From positions 1 through 64,000 of the forward strand of contig CAMCMT010000004.1 of the NCBI GenBank assembly GCA_945875915.1: a stretch of DNA of 64,000 bases. Reading direction: 5' to 3'. Position 1 is the first letter of the stretch. Every line of letters starts with the position of its first letter. This DNA comes from Synechococcus sp. UW140. GTDB lineage: Bacteria; Cyanobacteriota; Cyanobacteriia; PCC-6307; Cyanobiaceae. Shown in pieces: positions 43,801-53,308 of the stretch. The translations under genes were made by a program, and so were the position numbers. Under the pieces are notes generated by a model. That model was given only the letters and a program-made list of their open reading frames with translations, ran no database searches and had not been told where the DNA came from.

Positions 43801-46800
43801 CTATTTAGCCTCCATCCAGTTGGGACCCACCCCCGTTTCCACCCTTAGGGGCACGGAGAGCTGGACCGCCGTTTCCATGGTGCGGCGGGTGATTTCTAAG
43901 ACCGCCTCAAGCGCTTCTGGGGCCGCCTCCAGCACCAGTTCATCGTGCACCTGCAATAACAACCGGGCAGGCAAGTCAGCGGTGGCCAGCTCCCGCTGCA
44001 ATTGCACCATCGCCAACTTGATGATGTCGGCGCTCGAGCCCTGAATGGGCGCATTGGCCGCTGCCCGCAGTTGCTGGGCCTCCATGCCGGCCCGGCGGGC
44101 CACCTCCAGATCGATCTCAAGGGGATCCTTGCCCAGCAGCCGGCCCAGGCCATTGGGATCAAAGGCAAACGGGCGCCGCCGGCCCAGGATCGTCTCCACG
44201 TAGCCGCGGCTGAGGGCAAGACGCTCCTGCATTTCCAAAAAGGAGAACACCCGGGGATAGCGCTGCTTGTATTTGGTGAGGAACTCTTTGGCCTGGGCCT
44301 GGCCAACCCCGGTTTCGCGGGCAAAGCGCTGGGCGCCCATGCCATAGATCACGCCGAAATTGATCGTTTTGCCAAGCCGCCGTTCATCCGGGCTGACCTC
44401 GTCTTTTTCCAGCAGCAAGCGGGCGGTGAGGGCATGCACATCGTCACCGGCCTGGTAGGCCTCCACCAGCACCGGTTCGCCCGAGAGGTGGGTGAGGATG
44501 CGCAGCTCAATTTGGCTGTAGTCGGCACTGATCAGCTGCCAGCCCTGCTGGGGCAGGAAGGCCTTGCGAATCCGCCGGGAAAATTCCGTGCGAATCGGGA
44601 TGTTCTGCAGGTTGGGATTGCTGCTTGATAGGCGTCCGGTGGCGGTGACCGCCTGGTTGAAATCGGTGTGGACCCGGCCCGTTTCCGGCTCCATCAAGGC
44701 CGGCAGGGCATCCACATAGGTGCTCTTGAGCTTGCTGAGGGTGCGATGTTCCAGCACCAGGGGCACCACTGGATGGGCGTCCTCCAGTTTTTCCAGTACG
44801 GCGGCATCGGTGCTCCAGCCGGTCTTGGTTTTGCGCGATTTTTTGCGATCCAGGCCGAGCTTGTCAAAGAGCAGTTCACCCAGCTGCTTGGGGGAGGCCA
44901 GGTTGAAATCCACGCCAGCGGCGGCTCGGGCGTCCAACTCCAGCCGCGCCAAGGTGGTGGCCAACTCGCCGGATAACTCCGCCAGGTAGGCCGTATCAAT
45001 GCGGATGCCGGTGGCTTCCATGAGGGCGAGCACGGGCTCTAGGGGCAGCTCCACCGCATCGAGCAGGGCGGGTAGGGCCGGGCCGAGATCAGCGAGTTGC
45101 TGGCGGATCTGCCCCGTCAGCCGCCAAGTGAGGTGCACGTCCATGCCGCAATAGAGGGCGGCCTCCCCAATCGGCACCGACGCAAAGGTCGCCCCCTTTG
45201 GCACCAGCTCAGCAAAACCGGTGGGACTAAAACCAAAGTTGCGCCCGGCCAGGGCGTCGAGGCCATGTTTGGCATTGGCATCGCGCAGGTAGTCCGCCAG
45301 CAGGGTGTCCATCACCACGCCGCCCAGGGGCAGGCCGTGCCGCATCAGCACCAGCCGGTCGTATTTGGCGTTTTGGAGGGTCTTGGGGTGCTGGGCGCTC
45401 GCCAGCCAGGGGGCCAGGGCCGCCAACACCTGCTCCAGGGGCAGCTGGGGCGGGGCCGGCGGCGGCGAGCTGAGCAGGTCGGCGGCGGCAGGGGGATGGT
45501 GGCCGATCGGGATGTAGGCCAGGTCGGTCAAACCCTCGCCCCAGCAGAGGCCGATCCCCACCAACTCAGCTTGGAAGGGATTGAGTGCGGTGGTTTCGGT
45601 GTCGAGGGCAATGGGGCGAGCTGGATCAGTGCACGCCAGCAGCCGCTCCACCAAGGCGTGCAGCTCGCCCTCGGAGCCGATCAATTGGGGAGCCAGGGGG
45701 GGCAGCTGGCCCGGCTCGTTGATGGGCTGGGCCTGCTGCTGCGGGGCCTTGCTGCCTTCGCCGGCCAGTTCAGCCGGCTTCACCCCAGACCCTGGCGGCG
45801 TGGACCCCAGGTTCCCGTCTGGCGGCGGCTCCGCCGAAAAAATCCGCGCAAAATTACCCACCTGCTTCACCAGGCTGAACAACTCCAGATCCTCCAGGCT
45901 TGCCGCCAGGCTGGTGGCGTTCACCGCCCCCAGAACCAACCGCGGCTCGCTCGGCAGGGGGATGTCGATCAAGATCTCGGCCAACATGCGCGAGCGATAG
46001 GCGCTCTCGCGATCGGCGCTGAGTTTGGCCTTGAGCGCTCCTTTAAGGGCCCCCTTGCTGTCTTTCTCGCCTAAGCCCTCGAGGGCGGCATAGACGCCAT
46101 CGAGGTCGCCGTTCTCCTTGAGCAGGTTGATCGCCGTTTTCGGCCCCACCCCCTTCACCCCAGGGATGTTGTCCGAGCTATCGCCGGTGAGGGCCTTGAG
46201 ATCCACCACCTCCTCGGGGGTCACGCCCAACTTGGCAATCACGCCCTCGCGCTTAATTTCCAACGGCCCACTGCTTTTGGCGTAGGGCCCGCCGCCCATA
46301 TATAAAACCGAGATGTCGCGGCCGTCATCCACCAATTGGAAGAGGTCGCGGTCGCCCGAGAGGATGCGCACCCGCCAGCCCGCAGCCGCTGCCCGGTTGG
46401 CCAGGGTGCCGAGCACGTCATCGGCCTCATAGCCCGGGGCCATGCAGAGGGGCAGATCGAGGCAGGTTTCGAGGATCTGCTGCAGGTTGGCTAGATCGGC
46501 GAAAAAGTGCTCTGGCGCCTGATCACGGTGGGCCTTATAGGTGCTGTCAGCCTCGTGGCGGAAGGTGGGCTGGGCCGTGTCGAAGGCGATCACCACCCCC
46601 TGGGGGGCCAGGCCCTTGCAGTTGTCGAGCAGGGCCTTGAGGAAGCCGTAGGTCACCGAAGTGGGCACGCCCTCCTTGGTGCTCAGACCACCCTCGCCCC
46701 CCTTGGCAAAGGCATAGAAGCTGCGAAAGGCCAAGCTATGGCCGTCCACTAACAGCAGCAGGGGGGCGGCCGCACCCGGGTCGGCTACGGCCCTAGGGCC

Positions 46801-46839
46801 AGGGGTTTGCTCGTTCGGGCGCATGCCTTGTGCTGTCAT
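43801..46839 (-). CDS. polA: DNA polymerase I
   Basis: This is the repair and Okazaki-fragment-processing polymerase. The 1012 residues contain a 5'-nuclease domain (LLLVDGHSLAFRSFYAF; GYEADDVLGTLA; LTGDSSDNIPGVKGVGPKTA). A 3'-5' exonuclease follows with its acidic residues in place (IALDTETTALNP, LQNAKYDRLVL, YCGMDVHLTW). The polymerase domain has motif A (ADYSQIELRILTHLSGE), motif B (RRLGKTINFGVIYGM) and motif C (LLLQVHDELVLEA). Proofreading therefore looks intact. A proline/glutamine-rich linker of about 50 residues separates the nuclease and exonuclease domains. The gene diverges from the small conserved gene at 46927. Confidence 0.96.
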   Translation of the reverse strand: MTAQGMRPNEQTPGPRAVADPGAAAPLLLLVDGHSLAFRSFYAFAKGGEGGLSTKEGVPTSVTYGFLKALLDNCKGLAPQGVVIAFDTAQPTFRHEADSTYKAHRDQAPEHFFADLANLQQILETCLDLPLCMAPGYEADDVLGTLANRAAAAGWRVRILSGDRDLFQLVDDGRDISVLYMGGGPYAKSSGPLEIKREGVIAKLGVTPEEVVDLKALTGDSSDNIPGVKGVGPKTAINLLKENGDLDGVYAALEGLGEKDSKGALKGALKAKLSADRESAYRSRMLAEILIDIPLPSEPRLVLGAVNATSLAASLEDLELFSLVKQVGNFARIFSAEPPPDGNLGSTPPGSGVKPAELAGEGSKAPQQQAQPINEPGQLPPLAPQLIGSEGELHALVERLLACTDPARPIALDTETTALNPFQAELVGIGLCWGEGLTDLAYIPIGHHPPAAADLLSSPPPAPPQLPLEQVLAALAPWLASAQHPKTLQNAKYDRLVLMRHGLPLGGVVMDTLLADYLRDANAKHGLDALAGRNFGFSPTGFAELVPKGATFASVPIGEAALYCGMDVHLTWRLTGQIRQQLADLGPALPALLDAVELPLEPVLALMEATGIRIDTAYLAELSGELATTLARLELDARAAAGVDFNLASPKQLGELLFDKLGLDRKKSRKTKTGWSTDAAVLEKLEDAHPVVPLVLEHRTLSKLKSTYVDALPALMEPETGRVHTDFNQAVTATGRLSSSNPNLQNIPIRTEFSRRIRKAFLPQQGWQLISADYSQIELRILTHLSGEPVLVEAYQAGDDVHALTARLLLEKDEVSPDERRLGKTINFGVIYGMGAQRFARETGVGQAQAKEFLTKYKQRYPRVFSFLEMQERLALSRGYVETILGRRRPFAFDPNGLGRLLGKDPLEIDLEVARRAGMEAQQLRAAANAPIQGSSADIIKLAMVQLQRELATADLPARLLLQVHDELVLEAAPEALEAVLEITRRTMETAVQLSVPLRVETGVGPNWMEAK

Positions 46840-46926
46840 GGCCTGCTACCGGAACCGCCCCAGATTGGCAGAGGGGCAAACCCCATCCATATCCTGGAGA
46901 AGCGAACCTTGCAGGCGTCAAAACCG

Positions 46927-47169
46927 ATGGCCCGTACGCCCAACCACTACGCCATTCACCTGCTCCTTGCAGGCGGTCACCATCAAGTGATCAATTTTGC
47001 CGACCTGGCCTCCTTTCAAAAATGGTATGGCGAGGTGCTGAATGCCGGTCCGGCCGAGGCCTTCGTGAACGTGCCGATCCATGATTTGCAGGGTGAATAC
47101 CTGGTGGTCCGCCCCAGTGGCGTGGTGGGGATCCGGGTTGAGCCCCAGTTCACCTCCTTCGACGAATGA
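46927..47169 (+). CDS. conserved small protein of unknown function
   Basis: ATG 46927 gives 80 residues starting MARTPNHYAIHLLLAGGHHQ. The frame extends upstream to 46807, but those codons overlap the polA start and have no protein character. The sequence reads as a compact soluble domain (VINFADLASFQKWYGEVL; EYLVVRPSGVVGIRVEP) without membrane helices or known motifs. I recognise no family. It stands 18 bases before the antiporter gene and may be co-transcribed with it. Confidence 0.7.
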   Translation: MARTPNHYAIHLLLAGGHHQVINFADLASFQKWYGEVLNAGPAEAFVNVPIHDLQGEYLVVRPSGVVGIRVEPQFTSFDE

Positions 47170-47187
47170 TTTCCTGGAGCGGCCCCC

Positions 47188-48432
47188 TTGAATCGCCTTG
47201 AGCTGCTTTGGAGCGAATCCTTCTTTGCTGGCTCCATCGCCCAGTTAATTGCCAGGCTCACGGGCCTGCCGGCGGTGGTGCTACTGCTCACGGTCGGGCT
47301 GGTGATTGGCAGGGCTGGCTTCAACCTGGTCGAGCCCGAAACCCTGGGCCGGGGCCTGCAACCCCTGGTGGGCCTGCTGGTCAGCCTGGTCCTTTTCGAT
47401 GGTGGGCTGAACCTGCGCCTGGCTGGCCGGGACCTGCAACGCACCGTCGTGCAGCTGGTGGTGGTGCGAGGGGTGCTGGGCCTGCTGGGCGGCGCCCTGT
47501 TGGCCCACCAGCTGGCCGGGCTGTCCTGGCCCCTGGCCTGGGTGTTTGCGGCCATCTCTCTAGCCACTGGACCCACCGTGGTGACACCAATGGTGCAGCA
47601 GATGCGCCTGCTTCCCGGTCTGGGCCAAATTCTCCAGGCTGAGGGACTGATCCTTGAGCCGATCGGCGCCGTGCTGGCCCTGCTGTTGCTGCAGCTGGCC
47701 CTAGGCGAGCTGGCGGGCTGGGCCGATGTGGTCTCCCTGCTGGGGCTGAGGGTTGGTGGCGGGGTGGCGATCGGCGCCGCCGGCGGCTTGCTGCTGAGCC
47801 TGGTGCTCGAACATCTGCCCAGGGGTTCGGGCACGGAGCAGGAGGACCCGCTGCCCCTGCAGCTCATCCTTGGCGCCCTGTTCCTGCTGGTGAGCGGGGC
47901 CGAATGGCTGTTGCCCGAGGCGGGCTTTCCCGCGGCCGTGGCGGCGGGAGTGGTGGTGGGCCTCCGGCTCGATAAGGAGGCCAGCCAGCTGGACGAATTG
48001 ATCGCCCAACTGGCCCAGCTGGCGATCACCGTGCTCTTCCCCCTGCTGGCTGCCGACCTCTCCTGGGCGGAACTGAGCCCCCTCGGGCTAGGCGGGGTGG
48101 GCTGTGTGCTCGCCCTGATGCTCTATCGCTGGATTGTGATCCAGCTCGGTTCGATCGGCCTAAGCGGCCTGGGTTGGAGCGAGAAACTCATTCTCAGCTG
48201 GATCGCGCCGCGGGGCATCGTCACCGCTGCGATCGCCAGCCTGTTTGCCCTCCAGCTCGAAGCCGCGGGCGTGCCTGGAGCCTCGAATCTCAAGGGCCTG
48301 GTATTCCTGATGATCGTGCTCACCGTGGGCCTGCAGGGCTTCACGGCCCCGAGTTTGGCCCGCCGTCTTGGCCTAGTGATTCAGCCAGAACCGGCAGCAC
48401 CCCCCATGGAATCGCCCGCACCAGGCCCCTAG
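47188..48432 (+). CDS. cation/proton antiporter (CPA1, NhaP-like)
   Basis: This inner-membrane protein of 414 residues exchanges Na+ or K+ for protons. About 12 hydrophobic segments are seen. The family motifs are VLFDGGLNLRL, AISLATGPTVVTPMVQQM and EGLILEPIGAVLAL; the last has Glu-Pro where the usual motif has Asp-Pro. The C-terminal cytoplasmic tail is short. The start is TTG 47188 with GGAG about 9 bases before it. It is convergent with gltX, 13 bases away. Substrate ion and direction cannot be read from the sequence. Confidence 0.83.
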   Translation: MNRLELLWSESFFAGSIAQLIARLTGLPAVVLLLTVGLVIGRAGFNLVEPETLGRGLQPLVGLLVSLVLFDGGLNLRLAGRDLQRTVVQLVVVRGVLGLLGGALLAHQLAGLSWPLAWVFAAISLATGPTVVTPMVQQMRLLPGLGQILQAEGLILEPIGAVLALLLLQLALGELAGWADVVSLLGLRVGGGVAIGAAGGLLLSLVLEHLPRGSGTEQEDPLPLQLILGALFLLVSGAEWLLPEAGFPAAVAAGVVVGLRLDKEASQLDELIAQLAQLAITVLFPLLAADLSWAELSPLGLGGVGCVLALMLYRWIVIQLGSIGLSGLGWSEKLILSWIAPRGIVTAAIASLFALQLEAAGVPGASNLKGLVFLMIVLTVGLQGFTAPSLARRLGLVIQPEPAAPPMESPAPGP

Positions 48433-48445
48433 GGGCCCAAGCGAT

Positions 48446-49888
48446 TCAAAGGCTGCGGCGGATGCGTGCGGCGGCCTCGCCACTGGGTTGGAGCAACAGC
48501 CAGCTGCTGAGCAGGTCGGGGCCTTGGAGACTGCCAAGCAAGGCGGCCCGCAAGGTTTTCATCAGCACTCCTTTTTTGACCCCGGCCGCCATCACCGCCT
48601 TGGCCAACAGATCCTGAGCCTGCTCCAGGGTCAGGGGCCCTTCAACGAGGAGCTCCAACAGGGCTTGCAGGGCTTCTCGGGCACCAGGACTCTGGAGCTG
48701 GACCAGGGCGGCTTCGCTGAGCTCGGGCCGGCGGAAGAAGGGCAGGGCCTGGTCAATGCCATCGCGCAGGGTGACCAGGGAAGGACCGATCAGGGCGCAG
48801 AGCGACTCCAGCCAGGCCTGGTCCTCGCTGGCCTGATCCAGCCAGCCCTCGCCTGCCCAGAGGGGCCGTAGCTGGTCTAGCAGCTGTGCTGGCTCCAAGT
48901 CATGGAGCACCTGGCCGTTCAACCAGTTGAGCTTGTCCCAGTCGAAACGGGCCCCTGCCTTGTTGACCCGATCGAAATCGAAGACGGCGGCGGCCTCGGC
49001 CAGGGAGAAGCGCTCGCCCATACCCTCCGGCGGCGACCAGCCCAGCAACGTCATGTAATTGGCCAGGGCAGCGGCGCTGTAGCCCTGGGCGCGGAAATCA
49101 GCCAGGGAGGTAACCCCATCGCGTTTGGAGAGCTTCTTGCCTTCTTGGTTGAGGATCAGGGGCGTGTGGGCAAACACAGGCATGGCAAGGCCCAGGGCCT
49201 CGTACAGCAGAATTTGCTTGGCCGTGTTGGCGATGTGGTCTTCGCCACGGATCACGTGGCTAATTGCCATGGCGGCGTCATCAACCACCACCACCAGGTT
49301 GTACAGGGGATCGCCGATCGTGGCTGCCGGGGCCCGACGGGCGATCACCATGTCGCCGCCTAGGTCAGCGCCCACCCAGCGCATCTGGCCGCGGACCAAA
49401 TCGATCCAGCCAATGCTGGCCCCATCGTCGATGCGGAAGCGCACCGTGGCCTGGCGTCCTTCGGCGATGTAGGCCTGCTCCTGGGCGGCGCTCAGGTCGC
49501 GATGACGGTTGTCATAGCGGGGGGGCTTGTTCTCTGCTGCCTGGCGCTCGCGCATCTCCGCCAGCTCGGCCTCGCTGGCGTAGCAGCGGTAGGCATGGCC
49601 AGACGCCAGCAGCTGGCCAATGGCGGCGCGATGGGCGTCAATGCGCTCGCTTTGGACCACTGGCTCCCCATCCCAGGCCAAACCCAGCCATTGCAGGCCT
49701 TCGAGGATGTTGGCGGTGAACTCGGGCTTGCTGCGCTCCCGGTCGGTGTCCTCGATGCGCAGGAGGAACTGGCCGCCGTGACGCTTAGCAAACAACCAGT
49801 TGAACACCGCCGTGCGGGCGGTGCCGATGTGGAGGGTGCCGGTGGGGCTAGGAGCCAAACGCACACGCACCGAACCAGTGTTCGCCAT
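48446..49888 (-). CDS. gltX: glutamyl-tRNA synthetase
   Basis: This enzyme charges tRNA-Glu with glutamate. In cyanobacteria it usually also charges tRNA-Gln, which is then amidated. ATG 49888 gives 480 residues. The N-terminal class-I motif is [18 protein letters not shown], and the KMSKS-type loop is GKKLSKRDG near residue 250. Zinc-region and anticodon-binding helices follow. The frame is open 18 codons upstream, but that part overlaps the tRNA-Asp gene, so the shorter start is preferred. tRNA-Asp lies 27 bases before it on the same strand. Confidence 0.95.
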   Translation of the reverse strand: MANTGSVRVRLAPSPTGTLHIGTARTAVFNWLFAKRHGGQFLLRIEDTDRERSKPEFTANILEGLQWLGLAWDGEPVVQSERIDAHRAAIGQLLASGHAYRCYASEAELAEMRERQAAENKPPRYDNRHRDLSAAQEQAYIAEGRQATVRFRIDDGASIGWIDLVRGQMRWVGADLGGDMVIARRAPAATIGDPLYNLVVVVDDAAMAISHVIRGEDHIANTAKQILLYEALGLAMPVFAHTPLILNQEGKKLSKRDGVTSLADFRAQGYSAAALANYMTLLGWSPPEGMGERFSLAEAAAVFDFDRVNKAGARFDWDKLNWLNGQVLHDLEPAQLLDQLRPLWAGEGWLDQASEDQAWLESLCALIGPSLVTLRDGIDQALPFFRRPELSEAALVQLQSPGAREALQALLELLVEGPLTLEQAQDLLAKAVMAAGVKKGVLMKTLRAALLGSLQGPDLLSSWLLLQPSGEAAARIRRSL

Positions 49889-49915
49889 GGTCGCGTGACT
49901 CCAATTGGGGTTAAA

Positions 49916-49989
49916 CGGGACTGACGGGATTCGAACCCGCAACTTCCGCCGTGACAGGGCGGTGCTCTAACCGGTTGAACTACAGTCCC
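49916..49989 (-). tRNA. tRNA-Asp (anticodon GTC)
   Basis: The minus strand from 49989 folds as a tRNA: acceptor GGGACTG with CAGTCCC, a D-arm with AGTTCAACCGGTTAGA, anticodon loop CTGTCAC (anticodon bases at 49953-49955), and TTCGAAT in the T-loop. The discriminator base is G. No CCA is encoded. It lies upstream of gltX on the same strand. Confidence 0.95.
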
Positions 49990-50002
49990 AGATTGGTTTT
50001 GC

Positions 50003-50020
50003 AACCAATTGCAATTGGTT
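50003..50020. promoter_or_regulatory. 18-base perfect palindrome upstream of tRNA-Asp
   Basis: AACCAATTGCAATTGGTT is its own reverse complement. It is flanked by further copies of the half-site ATTGGTTTT (49992-50000) and AGAACCAA (50023-50030), so the 40 bases before the tRNA gene are strongly symmetrical. An operator, or a hairpin at the tRNA 5' leader, are possible roles. Confidence 0.45.
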
Positions 50021-50254
50021 TTAGAACCAAAAGCACAGATTGGCCGCAGGCCAGATCTGGATCGCCCAGGCAACGGTGGCCGCCCTGCGCTTTAAACAGT
50101 ATCTGCTGCGATGGGCCCCTCCGTCAACCAATCGGCCCCAGTGGAGAAGCGCAGCGACAAAACCTGGTGCCATAAAAAATCCCTGGCCGGGCCCTGGGAG
50201 AGCACGATCAGGGGCAACTGATTTCAGGCCGCCATCGGCCCATTTCACGGCTAG

Positions 50255-50443
50255 TCAGGGGCGGAAACCGGCCGGTTCAATCAGGCGAACCTGGTTTCCC
50301 CGGGCGGTGAATTCCCGACCTTGGTCGCTTTGAACAACGACTCGACCACCGGATTTGACACGGATCACCCGCGCCCGAACCCAGCCAAGGGCTGCGGACT
50401 CGAGAACTTTGACCACATCACCAGGCTGTAGATCCAACTCCAT
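50255..50443 (-). CDS. small beta-rich protein of unknown function
   Basis: ATG 50443 gives 62 residues: MELDLQPGDVVKVLESAALG, then VRARVIRVKSGGRVVVQSDQGREF. The alternation of hydrophobic residues with a PGD-V-V-x-V start suggests a small SH3-like barrel. The longer frame to 50509 would run into the tRNA-Trp gene. I do not recognise the family by name. The upstream region 50021-50254 has no gene I can support. Confidence 0.65.
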   Translation of the reverse strand: MELDLQPGDVVKVLESAALGWVRARVIRVKSGGRVVVQSDQGREFTARGNQVRLIEPAGFRP

Positions 50444-50479
50444 GTCCGGAACCACGAAACTGCAGGAGAGGGAATCGGA

Positions 50480-50552
50480 CGCGCCGTGGAGGACTTGAAC
50501 CCCCGGCATCAGGTTTTGGAGACCTGCGTTCTACCAACTGAACTAACGGCGC
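50480..50552 (-). tRNA. tRNA-Trp (anticodon CCA)
   Basis: The minus strand from 50552 begins GCGCCGT and closes with ACGGCGC. The D-arm contains AGTTCAGTTGGTAGA, the anticodon loop is CTCCAAA (anticodon bases at 50517-50519), and the T-loop contains TTCAAGT. The discriminator is G and no CCA is encoded. It lies 70 bases after the rplS stop. Confidence 0.95.
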
Positions 50553-50604
50553 AAGGCGATCCCCCCACGGTCAAGGCCCATACAAGATGAACATTGACCT
50601 GGAC

Positions 50605-50625
50605 AAAAATGAGGCGTAAGCCTCA
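50605..50625 (-). terminator. intrinsic terminator of rplS
   Basis: On the minus strand TGAGGC (50625-50620), loop TTAC, GCCTCA (50615-50610) and five T residues form a textbook terminator. The left arm begins with the TGA stop codon of rplS, so stop and hairpin overlap. tRNA-Trp downstream must therefore have its own promoter or depend on read-through. Confidence 0.75.
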
Positions 50626-51108
50626 ACGATCGAAGCGCTGCTTGACGCGAGTGGCCTTGCCCACCCGGTCGCGCAGATAAAAGAGCTTCGCTCGCCGCAC
50701 CTTACCGCGCCGCTCCACCTTGATGGAAGCGACTTGGGGGCTGTGGAGCATGAAAACACGCTCCACTCCGACCCCTTGGAAGATGCGGCGCACCGTAATG
50801 GTCTCATGGAGACCGCCGTGGCGTTTGGCGATCACCACACCCTCGTAGGGCTGGATGCGCTCCTTGTTGCCTTCACTGATGCGAACGCCTACGCGGACAG
50901 TGTCGCCCACGTAGATCTCAGGCAAATCGCTCTTGAGCTGATCGGCTTCAAACGCCCGGATCAGATCCTGGGCGCTGAGTTTACCCGTGGTGGCCTTCAC
51001 GGGCTCCAGGGTTGCCACCGCAGGGGTGCTGGTCTCCAAGCTGGTCTCCACCGTGGTGGCCTCCGTCTCGCTGGTCATGTCATTGATCTCGTTGGATTCC
51101 GCTGCCAT
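50623..51108 (-). CDS. rplS: 50S ribosomal protein L19
   Basis: This large-subunit protein sits at the subunit interface. ATG 51108 is preceded by GGAG at good spacing and gives 161 residues. The L19 fold occupies the last 110 ([68 protein letters not shown]). The first 45 residues are an acidic, Thr/Glu-rich extension, common in picocyanobacterial L19. A longer start at 51141 is possible but less well placed. Confidence 0.95.
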   Translation of the reverse strand: MAAESNEINDMTSETEATTVETSLETSTPAVATLEPVKATTGKLSAQDLIRAFEADQLKSDLPEIYVGDTVRVGVRISEGNKERIQPYEGVVIAKRHGGLHETITVRRIFQGVGVERVFMLHSPQVASIKVERRGKVRRAKLFYLRDRVGKATRVKQRFDR

Positions 51109-51150
51109 TCCAGCTCCGAAAAACGCCTGGCCAAACAACAAGTGTACCGT

Positions 51151-51489
51151 TTAGAGCGACCCATCTGGACTGGACGACTTCCCTGGACGCTGGCCCTGAC
51201 GCCAGCGTTGCAGCAACAGGCTGGCCCCAGAGATCAGCATCCAGAGCAGGCCCAGGCCGTTGAGCAAGACATAGAAGGGTTCCAGGGCCTTGCCGAGCCA
51301 TTCGCCCTCATGCACCACCATCAAAATGTGCAGCTGGTCGCGGCCCAAGCCGGCCCAGTCCTTCAGCAGCCTGTAGGCCATACCGGAGCAGACCGTGATG
51401 AGTAAGGGGGCCAGCACAATCGGTGCCACAGCCCCGTGGAGCCGGCGGACCTGCTGGACCCTTTGTGGCGTCAGCCCAGGCAACGACAT
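51151..51489 (-). CDS. PepSY-associated membrane protein
   Basis: This 112-residue protein has two membrane helices. The first is in RRLHGAVAPIVLAPLLITVC. After a short loop with MVVHEGEWLGKALEPFYVLL comes the second, LGLLWMLISGASLLL. RRLH-x10-LL-x-T-x-x-S-G-x-x-Y and the H-x-G-E motif are typical of PepSY-associated TM proteins. Its task is unknown. It lies upstream of rplS on the same strand and diverges from map. Confidence 0.7.
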   Translation of the reverse strand: MSLPGLTPQRVQQVRRLHGAVAPIVLAPLLITVCSGMAYRLLKDWAGLGRDQLHILMVVHEGEWLGKALEPFYVLLNGLGLLWMLISGASLLLQRWRQGQRPGKSSSPDGSL

Positions 51490-51564
51490 CAGGCGGCGGG
51501 AACGGGGCGGGCAACAGGGGACCGGGCCCCCGTTCTACCTTGACAATCGGCCCTGGAACTTTCA

Positions 51565-52443
51565 ATGAATCTTTTTGCTGATCTGCTGGCCACCACCAGC
51601 CGTCAAACGGCCGCCAGCCCGTCAGCAGCGGCCCAGACGGCCGCCACCCAGACCGGACCCCGCATCCAGAAGGGACGCAGGGGGGTGGAAATCAAGTCGG
51701 CCCGAGAAATTGCAATCATGCGCAAGGCCAGCAGAATCGTGGCCACCGTGCTCAGGGAGATCAGCGAGCTAGCCGCACCGGGCATGACCACCGCCGACCT
51801 GGATCGCCACGCTGAGAAGCGGATCAGGGAGCTGGGAGCCACCCCTAGTTTTAAGGGCTACCACGGCTTTCCCGCCAGCATCTGCGCCTCGATCAACCAT
51901 GAGGTCGTCCATGGCATCCCCAGCAGCAAACGGCTGATCCGCTCCGGCGACCTGGTCAAGATCGACACGGGTGCCTACTTCGAGGGCTACCACGGCGACA
52001 GCTGCATCAGCCTCTGTGTGGGCGAGGGGGCTACGGAGGAGGCCCAGCGGCTCACCCGGGTCGCCCAGGAATCGCTCATGCAGGGCCTGGCCCGCATCAA
52101 GGCCGGTAACAGCCTGCTCGATATCGCCGGTGCCGTGCAAGACCACGTCGAAGCCCATGGCTATGCAGTGGTGGAGGACTACACCGGCCATGGCGTCGGC
52201 CGCAACCTGCATGAGGAACCCTCGGTGTTCAACTTCCGCACCCGGGACCTGCCCAACTTGACCCTGCGGGCCGGCATGACCCTGGCGGTGGAGCCGATCC
52301 TCAATGCCGGCAGCAAGGCTTGCCGCACCCTCAAGGACCGCTGGACCGTGGTGACTGAGGACGGCAGCCTCTCGGCCCAATGGGAACACACCATCGCCGT
52401 GACCAGCGATGGCTGTGAAATCCTCACCGACCGGGATTTTTAG
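51565..52443 (+). CDS. map: methionine aminopeptidase, type I
   Basis: This enzyme removes the initiator methionine from new proteins. The 292 residues begin with a 40-residue alanine-rich extension that many bacterial forms lack. The metal ligands of the M24 fold are visible: the Asp pair in [16 protein letters not shown], His in [12 protein letters not shown], Glu in LAVEPILN and Glu in QWEHTIAV. The HEEP motif is also present. It is convergent with the SDR gene, whose last four bases it overlaps. Confidence 0.93.
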   Translation: MNLFADLLATTSRQTAASPSAAAQTAATQTGPRIQKGRRGVEIKSAREIAIMRKASRIVATVLREISELAAPGMTTADLDRHAEKRIRELGATPSFKGYHGFPASICASINHEVVHGIPSSKRLIRSGDLVKIDTGAYFEGYHGDSCISLCVGEGATEEAQRLTRVAQESLMQGLARIKAGNSLLDIAGAVQDHVEAHGYAVVEDYTGHGVGRNLHEEPSVFNFRTRDLPNLTLRAGMTLAVEPILNAGSKACRTLKDRWTVVTEDGSLSAQWEHTIAVTSDGCEILTDRDF

Positions 52444-53228
52444 GCCACTGAGTCTGGGGCTTGGCAACTTGGCCGGCTGAACAGTCCCAGGTAGGTCCAG
52501 CGGACCAGCACCGCCAGGGGGAACAGGACGTAGGTGAGGGGATTGGGGGTAACGATGATCAGCCCCCAGTCCCACGCGGCCAGCCGCAGCACGGCCTGGG
52601 CCACAAAGCCAGCTCCCAGCAGCCCGATCGGATTGAGGTTGGAGCGGAAGGGCCCCAGCACCAGACGCCGAATTCGCAGCTCCGGCCCGGCCAGGTCCAG
52701 GCTCCGCAGACTGACCAGCTGGCCCACAAGCCGCTTGCTGATCTCGTAGAGGGGGCTTACGGCCGGCAGGATTTCAGCTTCGGAGGTGTTGATCCAAACT
52801 TCTCGGCAGGGCCCCATCCCCTTGCCGGGCTGGGCAGAAAGGTTGCCGGGCTGGGCCGCAGCAAAGAGCTCAAGTAAGCGCAAGCTGCTGAGGGCATTCA
52901 CCTCCAGGGAGCGTTCCAGGGCACCGGCGCTGCGATCGCCATGGACATTGACCCCGTGGTTGACCACCAAGATGTCGATCCGGCTGAACAGCTCGCTGAG
53001 ATCTGATTCATGGCCGCAGCTCCAGCTGACCTGCTCCAGGGGGATAGGGGCGCCGTTAGGGGTGGCCAGCTCCAGGGGCTCCGCCCTGGTGGTTAGGGCC
53101 ACCAGGCTGGCACCGCAGCCATGGAAGCAGCGCAGCAGCTCCACCCCCAGGCTGCCGCTGGCACCGGTGATGGCAACACGACGGCCAGCGAAGGCCCTGC
53201 TACGCCGAGGGTCCATCGGGCTTCCCAT
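52440..53228 (-). CDS. short-chain dehydrogenase/reductase
   Basis: This NAD(P)-dependent oxidoreductase of unknown substrate has 262 residues from ATG 53228, which has GGAG 8 bases upstream; ATG 53270 is also possible. The cofactor fold has [22 protein letters not shown] supplies the NNAG-like element (NHGV here), and Y-x-x-x-K is [10 protein letters not shown]. The C-terminus carries two hydrophobic stretches ([15 protein letters not shown]). It resembles the reductase halves of cyanobacterial sterol-desaturase/SDR fusions, but no desaturase part is present. Confidence 0.75.
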   Translation of the reverse strand: MGSPMDPRRSRAFAGRRVAITGASGSLGVELLRCFHGCGASLVALTTRAEPLELATPNGAPIPLEQVSWSCGHESDLSELFSRIDILVVNHGVNVHGDRSAGALERSLEVNALSSLRLLELFAAAQPGNLSAQPGKGMGPCREVWINTSEAEILPAVSPLYEISKRLVGQLVSLRSLDLAGPELRIRRLVLGPFRSNLNPIGLLGAGFVAQAVLRLAAWDWGLIIVTPNPLTYVLFPLAVLVRWTYLGLFSRPSCQAPDSVA

Positions 53229-53308
53229 CGAATCTGCTCCAAGCATGCGCCATCCTGGACCTAATGACATTGCGCCCCATGGAGACGGTTCAGAAGGAAG
53301 GTGACGCC

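Noticed and set aside
45097-46074. 325-codon plus-strand frame opposite polA
   Set aside because: polA is certain on the other strand and this frame shows no protein pattern.
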